This document shows positions 12,535 through 24,000 of a DNA stretch of 64,000 bases, in pieces (the first letter of the stretch is position 1; each line of letters opens with the position of its first letter). The position numbers were made by a program, and so were the translations under genes. Origin of the DNA: Nephrocerus scutellatus (lineage: Eukaryota > Arthropoda > Insecta > Diptera > Pipunculidae). Below the pieces are notes generated by a model that was given only the letters and a program-made list of their open reading frames with translations, did no database searches and was not told where the DNA came from. The DNA is taken from positions 43,016,010 to 43,080,009 of the forward strand of contig OX352763.1 in the NCBI GenBank assembly GCA_947095585.1, in the 5' to 3' direction.

Positions 12535-13180
12535 CTAACTGTCCATGAGCGAAAACAGGAAGATATACACTGACATGATCAAAAGACTTGCCTTGATACT
12601 TGTTGATGGTCATTGCAAAAGCTAACATGTCAGAATTGTTGTTTTTAAATTGTGTTTTATGGATATCACTTGTTTATACTTTATTCAAGTACACATGACA
12701 TCTAATAAATCGATCCATCTAACAGAGAGAGCTAAGAACATGTGTTTTTCATTACTTAGTCTTTAATAATCAATTGTTTGTTTATTTACCATCTGAAATT
12801 ATTTACTCATAATTCCACATATAATAGAAATTGGCGACGCTTCATTCTGAATGTGCAAAGTACTTTCGCTTGGCTTCAAATCAATTCTAGGAATGCAAAT
12901 TTCTTCCCCATTATTACTTCCTTTAATTTTTGCTTTTATACAGTTTCGATGAAGACTCCTGACTTTTAATCGAGTTCCATTCAACAAACCCTTTTTTGGG
13001 CTTAGATTTCGAAGAAGCATGATAAATGCACCAACTATCAATTTCATTATATGTGGCGGCATTCCCAAGGGACATTGTGCGGGTAACAATTCAACAGGAA
13101 AATCAATCATAAGTACGTCTAAGTGAGAACCTGTCAAAAATGACGGAATCTTTTTTCTACCACCAAACCATTTCACCATT
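12535..13180 (-). pseudogene. Helitron/Helentron Pif1-type helicase C-terminal fragment
   Basis: The 126-codon minus-strand ORF at 12799-13179 contains segments such as GMPPHIMKLIVGAFIMLLRN, LSPKKGLLNGTRLKVRSLHR and IPRIDLKPSESTLHIQ. These are characteristic of the C-terminal part of the Pif1-like helicase in Rep-Hel proteins of Helitron-type rolling-circle transposons. The next conserved block, AFAMTINKYQGKSFDHVSVY (helicase motif VI region) followed by LPVFAHGQL, lies about 160 bp further on (about 12550-12640). The intervening AT-rich sequence is probably an insertion. The Rep nuclease and the Walker motifs of the helicase are absent. The EEP endonuclease piece at 37150-38012 could come from the same class of element. 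Confidence 0.75.
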
Positions 13181-15002
13181 TTTCATCGGAACACCAAACG
13201 AACATATGGTGTGAATATGAACCAAATATAACCATAAACACAAATGTTCGTAAATATCTCGACGCCAGCGCCACCTTACGGGTCCAAAAAAACTTAAACT
13301 TATCGGAGCACTTATCTCTCCACGATGCATTTGCTTAATTTAATACAGCACCGAAAAAACTTTTAGTGATATAAGAAAATCGAAATCCCCTCGATGTTAC
13401 AAAAATGTTAAGTCCTTACCGGTCTGTTTAAAGCAAATTAAACTGCATGTATGACGTCTGAAATTTTTGCGGCTTATCTTCATAAATCGGATAAAGAGCT
13501 AAAGCGACAAAACAAGATAGTTGTTAATGAAAATGAATGAAACGATGCAGTGTTCATGATATCCAAGTCTTGGAACGATGTCACCCATGACCATTGCAAA
13601 TTGCTTCAAACATGCTGGCTTTCTTTTATAAACACCTCTTATTGCGAGCATTGTGGACGCAGAATTCATTGAAGAGGACAATAATCCTTTAAGCTATCTA
13701 GCAATGTCGATTATAAATGGAGTGGCCCCAGCCGAAGAATGGGAGCAATAAATAAAGATTGACGACAGTAGGTAACAAACATGTTTGATTTTAAGCGACG
13801 TCTACAATCGCGTTGTTCGATCAAACCGATTTTCGGTGTTCGGTAAATGCTCGCGACGCGATGTAAAACAAACTTGTTCGAGCATTCTCACTGAACGCTC
13901 GACCGTGTTTATGTTCTAAACAGGCCACATAGTAAGATTATTGATGTTTGATATTTTTCGCGATCATCGCTCATCACTCACTCATCGCTAGAACGCGCGT
14001 GGTTAAAAAAAAACACGTTTACACGAGTCCCACGCGCCATATGCCATATGTGTCACTATGGCGCTCAGAAATTATCCATGAGAATGAGCTACGCACCAAA
14101 TTTTAACGTGACACGTGTCACACCCTGTTCTTCGAAATGTTCCATGAGACCAAGCTGCGTACGAAATTGCTTAAAAGTTGCTAAAAGAAGTCATACAACC
14201 GACTTCCACATGCTAAACGCGCGCCACACATGATCCAAGAGACTTGCTGCTTACAAAATTTTAGTTGCTTTAAATTTTAAACAGATCACACACCCACAGT
14301 CAAGTTAAATAAAAGTAAAAAAAAAACGAATAAGATTTTAACTTATTTCATTACACAGAAATATTCATAAGAACACATGCAGTGGCGCCACGCCACAATA
14401 TCGCGGTTAAAACTAAAATACAGCCTTGCGAAACGCTAGCAACATTGACTTTTAATTGCACTTTTCTTTAATGAAGTTCCGCCAATTGGAATACCTGCGA
14501 CACCACCGTAACAGTAGAGTTGCGGTGTTCCCTAAACCAAAGCCTTATACATACCCTATAAGTGCTACAAATTATCTCACTCGCAATTTCGCTGAACTCA
14601 CACATACACACCGCGTCACTCATTCAAACTTAATGGTTCTGTTGAGTTAAATTATGTTCCAAGGGCTCACCGTAACTTGCAACAATGACTATCTCGAAAA
14701 GTAACTCATCCACATTTAACAGCGCACGGCTTGTTAAGTAGCGATTGTGGTAGAAGCAGCAGACCAAATTGAATCACAAATCAGTCTCTCTCCATCCATC
14801 GTTAACAGCATCGTCTTGCACGGGCGTTAGAATAAAAGTTGATACAAATTAAATTTTGTGCTCAACTCAAACTTCAGCAATTCCACTTACAACCGCGTGT
14901 GTAAAAATCAACGTAATACCTACCGACTATACCGCGCAACAAAATTAAAAAATTTTGATTTTTCGTTAAGCGTCTTGAGGAAACAATTGTAAAGGATCGG
15001 CG
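13181..15002. other. Upstream region of white
   Basis: No ORF of note. The block at 14030-14260 contains CACGCGCCAT and CATGAGA motifs related to dispersed repeats at 35190-35280 and 45360-45790. The last few hundred bases before 15003 should include the white promoter and 5' UTR. An initiator-like TCAGT at about 14782 is possible, but nothing in the sequence fixes the start site. Confidence 0.4.
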
Positions 15003-18000
15003 ATGGGTGGTCACGACGAAGACCATCAGTCTCTAATCGGCAAAGGAGCTCCGGGAACGTCTTCGGAGATTCTCAATAATGTGAGTACAATATAGCGCAC
15101 TGCAAGAATTCAGCAATTAGTTGGCAATCGACAGGTCAACGGGCGTTAGGACGCTTGCACACAAAACCATGCAATATTAATGTAACGGGCTGTAAATTAG
15201 GGTTTCCCGACAGGAGAAATTTGTGCAGTGTCAATAGCTTTAGTAATCGCGTAAATGTAAATTTGTGTGATGCCAATACCAAGGGCGAGTGGCTAGAAAG
15301 AGTTTAACAATAAAACGCCAGAGCTAAGAGAAGCCATAGAAAGTCAAGCAAACGAGTGGTGGTCGTCGTCGTTGGTTACATCTCTGCTGCGGAATCGGAC
15401 GGAAACCAATATGAGTATTCGTTCGAAACACACAAATGATGTAGAAAAATCTTTGAAATGTCAACGGTGCGTTGGTTAGTCAGTCGTACGGTTGGTTGAT
15501 CCCGGTGCTATCGTCGTTGTTGATCTGGTGGCTCGGATACAAAAAATTTTTGTAGACAAAAGATAACGTCGTCTTTCCTTTACTCTATATCTGAGTGACG
15601 ATGTTTGTTGGTGGATATACAACCGCTTATCATTCCTACCTAAAAAAACAAAAATTACTACAAAATTGTGGTTATTTGTTTAGAAATAAAACGACGCTGC
15701 GCTACACTGCAAAATGGAGTACAATACTACCTTAAGATCACCTGTAAGTGCTGTGCGCTCCGGTGAGATACGTACTTTACTTATCTCTGTTGCACATAGC
15801 TCGCCGGGCTGTGGATACCGCGCTGACGAGATGTGTGGTAGCATCAGTTACGAGGACACCATGTACATTTTTAAATGCGGTTGTGTGGTTTTTTGTCACA
15901 ATGCTTTGCTTCTGGGAGCCAACAAATTTCAAATTCAAATTCTGAGATAGAGCAAATCTTATTATCGTTTATTATCAGAATTGGCGTCCTCCACAATCTC
16001 AATTTTATCTTTTGTAAGATTTGTGCGCCACTTTATCTGCCTTGGAATATCAGAATCCCACATCGAAAAACTCAAAATACTCCATGCTATACTCTGAAGC
16101 GTTGACATCATTGCGCCACTCTCTATAAGGGTCCAATAAATCACCAGACCAGTGCGCCGCTATTAGCCAGTATTATATCTGTGACCTTCGACTGGAGGAC
16201 AGGGAAGATTACTAAGTGCTTCGCGATTCATTTATCTTTTGCATGACTCATAAAGATGTTCGCGATAATTTTTAGATATAGGCGTACGTACGAACGGAAT
16301 AATCACTTTTTAGCTGTTTATTGTCTGCTGTTTATTTCGTAGAAGAATAATTGCGAGCTATTTGCATTAATAAGCAAAGTTTCATACGTTCGCACAATTT
16401 TCTTGTAAGGCCGTCAATATCTTTATGTCCTATATAGCCTTGTGTGTCCTAGGGCCTCTATTACGCCTACGCGAGATCGCGTGCGGTTTCTGGCAATGAG
16501 CTTCACCTCTCTCCAACTCTTTCTCAATTGCCGTGACTCCTCCTCAACTGTTCTGCGCCATGTATTTCTCGGACGACCCGTTCTTCTACCCAGCTGAGAT
16601 AACGGATTCCGTTGCAATGCGTAGTTTGCTATGCCACTTCCGTCGTTGGATGTTTGTGCCTATTGGTTCCTGACCCGCTCTCTGGTAAAGATGTTCGTTA
16701 GAGATACCGTTAGGACACAAAACCCTTAAGATGTTCCGTAGGCATCTATTTACGAACGTTTGTAATCTTTTTGTCATGTTAGCGGTCACCTTCCAAGTGC
16801 TGCACCCATACAGCAGCACAGATTCAACGGAACAGTCGCAACTTGGTGTTAAAGCGCATTGCTTGGCCATATCATGGACATCATTCCAAACACTGATTTG
16901 GCTTTGCCGATTCGGTTGACAATGTCCTGTCCGTTTCCACCTTCGGTCGAGACAATACTCCCAAGATATTGGAAACTCTCTCTACCGATTGTCCAGCAAT
17001 GTTAACTTGATTTACTGAGTTAGTGCCGTTGTTGACGAATATGGTTTTGGCAGTAGTAATCTTCGAACCCGCAACATTTGCCTCCCTTTCCACATTTGTT
17101 GTCACTTGGTGCAGCTCCTGTGTGAGAGTAAACAAACGTCGTCAGCGTAGTCCAGGTGTTTGAGTTAAGACGAATTCCTCCGTAGTAGTAGATAAAGCTG
17201 CGCGAAGCACATCGCTAATCACCAACATAAAGAGTATCGGCGACAGAATGCAACCTTGTCGTACCCCAGTTAGGATCTCGAATTCCTCTGAAACCTTTCC
17301 TCTATGCATAACATTTAGAGCCATCATAGGTTGCTTAAATAATAGCTATTAGTTTATCGGGTATACCTCTCCTGCGCAAGGCGAGCCAGATAAACTGACT
17401 GTTGACAATTCTCAAAATCGATGAACAGCAGGTGCAGTGGTGACCGGAATCCAACGCACTGTTCAATAATGATCCGCAGGGTGTTGATGTGGTCTACACA
17501 GGAAGATCCAGTGCGGAAACCTGCTTGTTCGGCACCGAGTGTATCTTCCAGATGGTCCTTAATTCGCTCAAGTACTACTTTGGCTATTACCTTTGCAACT
17601 CGTTTTGCAGTAAGGAACAGATTTTCAGATGAAGAATAGCCAGAAAGATCTTAAAGATAAATTAGATCCTTTTGAAAGATTGTATTGAATGTTGCTGCTG
17701 TTTCTCTATGTACTTTTATACGGAGAACATTATTTCAAAGATTATTGAATGTTCTTTCTGTCTTTATTACGGATTTTAGTGTGCTGCAGAAGTTTAAAGG
17801 TATTTAGATCTACTAAGAGTAGGTTAGGTTGCGGTGGCAGCTAATGCTCACTCAGACCATTCGCGGTCCTTTGTGTTACCACAGGATCTTATACCTTTCC
17901 CCTTTTCAGAAGATCCATTCAGAGCGCTTAATGAATCGAAGTACATCTCGCACTTTGTCGTTTTCGAGATCTGATAGGTTATTCATTATTCGCTTACCCA

Positions 18001-21000
18001 AGTGTTTGTGCCTTCTGTGCATTAGTGCCGGACAAGAGCAAAGAATTCTGCAGAAGTCATTATATTCGACACCCATCCTTCTCGCGTGTTTCCCTAGAAG
18101 GCAGTGTCCTGTCATTATCCCTACAACCGTTCTTAGTTCACGTCTTTGTAGGGAAATAAGCGCAGTTGAGCGCTTCAAGTCCAGCTTCGGCCAGACCTGT
18201 CTTGAAATATTGCAAGTGTCGGTGTTTTTCCACCTTACATTTGTTATTGTTTCTGCCTTTTTCCGAAACTCAAATTTCAATGTCGCGATAGGACTCCCTA
18301 CCTCTGCCCTTTCCGGTAGCAGCTGGAGAGTCGTACCACGTCTAGCTAACTCTTCCGCCCTCAACATCCGTGTGGCCCGGGACCCATATGATTCTTATAT
18401 TGAACTACTCACTCATCTCGTTAAGAAAGGAGTGACAGCTCAACGCCACCTTAGATTTCACTGAGACCGCCTCCAACGATTTTATGGCCGCCTGACTGTC
18501 CACATAAATGATAATCTTCTTTGAGGATAATACATTATGCTTCAGCCAATTCATTACCTCTTCAATTGCTATCACCTCAGCCTAGTATAAGCTGCAGCGA
18601 TCAGGTAGACGGACAGAGATGCTTACTTTCAGCTTGTCACAGAAGACTCCTCCTCCTACTTTACCGTCTAGCTTAGAGCCATCCGTGAAAAACTGTATTG
18701 TTTCGTTATCGGTTACGGATCCACTCTTCCAGTCTTCTCTGGAGGGTATTGTTGTCCGAAAACCTTTTTGAAAGCATAACACTGGTGTTATGTAATCCAG
18801 TTTCTGCAGCTCCTGCTTTAGCGATTTAGTTATGGTGGAGTGTCCTTTTTGAAGACCTATTGACAGCTAACAGTCGCGTAGCTGTAATTGCCGCTTTCTG
18901 TTTGCTTAATATATCTAGTGGGATCAGGTGGAGCATAACCTCCAGAGCGCAAGTTGGTTTAGATCTCAGCGCCCCGCTAATAAGCATACAGGCCGCTCTT
19001 TTCCATATACTTATATACGTAGTTTTTTCCATAGCTGGCCACCATACGCTTACCGCATACAGTAGTATTGGTCTCACTACCGACGTGTAAATCCAGTATA
19101 CCAGCTTTGGTTTCAAACCCCAATATAAAGCAATATTCGCTTTATTAACTCGTTCTATTATATTAGGTTTCCAGCGCAGTTTCCTGTCCAAGATTGTCCC
19201 CAGAAATCTTGCTTCATCAGGAAAAAACTAAGGGGGTACCATTTAGTGGTGGCGGATCAACTACTGGAATTTTATATTATCTGGTGAAAAGGACAAGCTC
19301 TGTCTTATTCGGGTTTACGCCCATACCGCTTTTATATGCCCATTCTTTAACGATTAGGAGGGCATTTTGCATATACTCCTTAATCGTTCTGAAGTATTTT
19401 CCTGAGACAGCTACATCATCAGCATACGCTACCACTTTTATCCCCTCTCTTTCCAGTTCCAACAGTAATTCGTTGATTACTATATTCCAGAGGAGAATAA
19501 TCCTACCTAGAAGCATATGATTGATTAGTCTGCTTATAGGGTAGTCCACATCTAGGTCTGACAGTCCTTTACAGATTGTCTCTGTTTTAACATTGTTGAA
19601 CGCACCCTCGATATCCAAGAATGCTACTAGTGTATACTTCTGTGAGTATATTGATTTCTTAATTGTGCTTACTAAGGTGTGTAAGGCTGTGTCCACAGAC
19701 TTCCCCTTGCAGTAAGCATGTTGAGCCTTGCCCATCTGATAGGTTTTACCTATCAGTCTTTCTCCAGAGTTTCCAGAAGAAAGGATGCCAGAGCTATAGG
19801 TCTCAGGTCTTTTGGGTAGCCATGTGAACTTTTACCCGCCTTGACTTCTTTACAAGCCCTAGGAATGTATGCCAGCTTTATATAAAAATAATATATGGCG
19901 CGACAGACCATTGCGTTCCAAGGCCTAACTTCTCGCGACCATTTGTGCTGCACATGTTAATTTTTGGACACAAATGGAAGGGACCTACAATTTAAGGCCG
20001 GATCCGAACGGCGAATTGAGAAGCTTTCCGTGGTCTCACTACCGACTTGTAAATCCAGTATACCAGCTTTGGTTTCAAACCCCAATACAAAGCAATATTC
20101 GCTTTATTAACTCGTTCTATTATATTAGGTTTCCAGCGCAGTTTCCTGTCCAAGATTGTCCCCAGAAATCTTGCTTTATCAGAAAAAACTAAGGAGGTAC
20201 CATTTAGTGTTGGCGGATCAACTGTTGGAATTTTATATTATCTGGTGAAACGGACAAGCTCTGTCTTATTCGGGTTTACGCCCAGACCTCTTTTATTTGC
20301 CCATTCTTTAACGATTAGGAGTGCATTTTGCATAACCTCCTTAATCGTTCTGAAGCATTTTCCTGAGACAGCTAACGCTACATCATCAGCATACGCTACC
20401 ACTTTTATCCCCTCTCTTTCCAGTTTCAACAGTTCGTTGATTACTATATTCCAGAGGAGAGGGGATAATACACCTCCTTGTGGTGTTGCTCTAACTGTCT
20501 GCCTTTTGAAGATGGAACCACCCAGCTCCGCACTAATAATCCTTCCTAGAAGCATATGATTGATTTGTCTGCTTATAGGGTAGTCCACATCTAGGTCTGA
20601 CAGTCCTTTACAGATTTTCCCTGTTTTAACATTGTTTTAACATTGTCGATATCCAAGAATGATACTAGTGTATACTTCTGGGAGTATATTGATTTCTTAA
20701 TTGTGTGTAAGGCTGTGTCCACAGACTTCCCCTTGCAGTAAGCATGTTGAGCCTTGCCCAACTGCTAGGTTTCACCTATCAGTCTTTCTCCAGAGTTTCC
20801 AGAAGAAAGGATGCCAGAAGCTATAGGTCTCAGGTCTTTTGGGTAGCCATGTGAACTTTTACCCTCCTTGACTTCTTTCCAAGCCCTAGGAATGTATGCC
20901 AGATTTATATAATAATAATATTTGGCGCGACAGACCATTGCGGTCCAAGGCCTAACTTCTCGCGACCATTTGTGCTGCACATGTTAATTTTTGGACACAA

Positions 21001-24000
21001 ATGGAAGGGACCTACAATTTAAGGCCGGATCCGAACGGCGAATTGAGAAGCTTTCCGTGACAAGGTATTAATTACTCTCGGAACGTTTGTCACCCATTCG
21101 CGAGAGGTGGGACACCGTGAAAAATACTTTTGGTGTTGCTGGGATTCGAACCTGAACCTCCTGCGCAGCAGCCACGTGCACTACCACTGAGCCACGGCGC
21201 CCACTAACTGCTTTATGCCAGCTTTATATACCCTGTGAAAATTGCCTGTAACCATGGGAGTATCCACTCCGAGTTATTTCTAATTTCCCATCTGGGCCAG
21301 CCGATTTAAAGGGTTTCGCCCACTGGATTCACGTTTTGCTCGCGATCTCTTTCGTTTGAACCGAGTGAGATTCCAATAATTTCTGAGATGTTACTTGTAG
21401 GATTCCCAATCCAGAGCCAGTTCTTTCTTCTTTTGACTTTATTGAATGCTTTCCTGCTTGCCTTCTGATAGGTCACTAACTCTGCGGATCACCAAGTTGG
21501 CTTTTGTTTGCCCCTTGGTTTTATCACAGGGCAGGCAGCATCGAAGGAGCGATTCATGGCACCTGTGACAGTATCTACCATGGTATCTATCTCCTCTATA
21601 GTGACTGGTGGTACTAAGAGTAATGCACTTCCAATTCAAGTACATGTACACACTACAGATTTGATTACTGGTAAAATTTCTTTATTGCTAAAAATTACCT
21701 TTCAAATTTGATTTACATTCAATGTTTGGACTGAATAAGTTTATCAATATTTCTTTGTTCCTTACCTTTCCATACGAAATCGAATATCGTTTTATTTAAA
21801 TCTATCTCTTACTGGGTTTTTCAAATAGGGTACAGGGGATGGTACCTAAATCTACGGAAATATGTGAACGAGCTATGGCCAGTATGGTAAAAAGACTTCG
21901 CACATGCATTAAGAACCAAGGAGTACACGTCGAAGTAGTGCAGAAGCTTCATTAGAACTTGTGTACATACGAGTAGTTGTGTTATTATGGTATTAAAAGA
22001 AATAAATAAAAGTCAATCTCATAAAGGTAATAACATCTTTTTGGACACCTCTGTACATCGGCTATGCATTCAGCTAGCTACAATTTGTTTGACAACTAGT
22101 CTATGTGTCGGTTTAATAATAGAAAGCTTCAACAACGTTTGCAAACTATCCAAATTTTGTATGCATTTTCCATTCTCAGCGATAAAGCCCATTTCCGGCT
22201 TAAGACTTAACCTTAAGCAAAATTGTGGCATTTGTGGGAAGTCAGCAACCCGAAACGAAATGTCTATAACCCTACAAAAATTTCTGTTTTTTATACCGGA
22301 GTGGTCATTTACCAATACTTCTTCACCGCTACCGGACTGACTATTTTTGGGAAACATTGGAAGAGGTTGACTTGGTGCATATGTCTAGCTTTCTCCATTA
22401 TCTTATCTTATCCATATAGCTTATCTCCACAAATGGACCAGCTATCTGGCTGACGTTCATATGATTTGACATCTCTTGACTTTTTCGTCATTAAGTCCAC
22501 GGTCTATATTAAGATACGTAAGATGAATGATTTATGCTGAACAAGTTCAACAGCATTTACTTGTGATGGCGTTGCAGACATTTGAACGAGTTGTGTTCCA
22601 TAACACTAATGCCATCGATGTTACTTTAAATCGAACATTTATTTTATATCGCAAATAAAAGCTGCCCTATTTAAAAAAACAAATTAATGAAAAACCCACT
22701 ATTTTTTCTGATTGACGAAAAAACATTAAAACACAGAAAATGGTATCAGTAAGAAAAGTGTAGTACTGAAGGAATCAAATCATTAAATCTCCTCATAATA
22801 AAAGTACATTAAAATGTATTCAAATAACAACAACAACAGCAATTTCGCCGATGCAATTATTTTCTTCTCTTGTGCGCCCCGCCAAAGAAGAGCAGCACAG
22901 ATTTTATTATCCGGAAATCATAGCTGAGACTTTAAACGCGAGGCGAAGAGCCAAACAATCATCATCGTGCCCAGATTATGTGTTGGAGAAATTAAAGGAA
23001 AATAAATGAACTCTGGGACATCTGGCCGTTTGATGGATGGACATACCTCCATTGGAATTATATTTTGAGCGGAGCTTTTTCAACTTCGTGTTGATTTGTA
23101 ATAAAAATAAATAACTTATTGGTTTTGAGAAAAGCGTAGATAATTTAGTAAGCTCTGTCCTTATGATGACCTCATGGCGAATATTGAGAACAATTTCTTC
23201 CAGGATAAGATAGTGCGTGTGAACCCTTGAAGTTGGTTAATGGTTAATGTATGGGTAATTCATAATACAAATGATTATTTACAAACTATCTTCTCATCAC
23301 GAGATGAGATGAGATGAGGCCAAATTCTTGGACGTATCATCGAAAGACCTCCAAAGGCTGAACCAGACTATATAGAAATACGACAACAAAGCCCACTAAA
23401 TCTGGCAATGATCTTGAAATCAATGATCTGAACAAAAACATAGTAATCGGTAGGTGTATATGAGATACTTACTTATATACGGATCCGACTCATGACGCTC
23501 AGCAAGAATTTTGATTCCGGGGCAACATATTGTTACGAAATTTAGGTGACAACACTATCTATTAAAATTTGGGGTCGATTACCCGATTTTCTTCAAATTT
23601 TTTATACATGTGTATCCCCGACACACAACCCTTTTTATAAAATTTTGGAGACCTCGGGCCCCGGGATCGTGATACCCCAGACGCCGGCGTCGTGGGGCCT
23701 CATACAAATTTAAAATAAAAATTGGCCCGATTTTCTTAAAATTTTGTATCTCCGTTGAACAACACTTTTTGTAAACATTTTGGACACCCTGGCCTCCGCG
23801 GTCGTGGGGCCCTATACAATTCTTTTAAAAAATTAACCCGATTTTCTCAAATTTTTTACACATGTGTATCTCCGATGAACAAATTGATGGAAACTTTTGA
23901 GCTGTTGGGACAAGTTAGTGATGTGAAGAATCGAAACCGTGTGCGTCGCTCAAGAACAACTGAGAATATTGCTGCTGTAGCCTATAGTGTTGGAGAAAAC

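Larger units (their letters stand above)
17815..21655 (-). pseudogene. LINE-B: non-LTR retrotransposon with RNase H, internally duplicated
   Basis: Minus-strand domains in order: endonuclease-RT linker with [18 protein letters not shown] (about 21480-21570); RT with [51 protein letters not shown] (second unit only) and VVAYADDVA; a connection region [20 protein letters not shown] (about 19130-19180); RNase [18 protein letters not shown] (about 18640-18690); and a tail with [20 protein letters not shown] (about 18080-18140). The order RT then RNase H places it with I/Jockey/R1-type LINEs. Stops and frameshifts abound. Part of the RT is present twice (19071-21060), and a SINE is inserted at 20912-21204. 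Confidence 0.85.

Noticed and set aside
15714..15950. ORF after white exon 1 considered as an alternative white exon
   Set aside because: No similarity to white, no convincing splice sites, and exon 1 to exon 2 joining already gives the expected protein.
16423..16870. [13 protein letters not shown] ORFs as host genes
   Set aside because: They are the C-terminal tail of LINE-A; upstream reverse transcriptase motifs lie on the same strand.
17829..18464. 211-codon plus-strand ORF
   Set aside because: It is antisense to the LINE-B RNase H tail, whose minus-strand frame carries the recognisable motifs.
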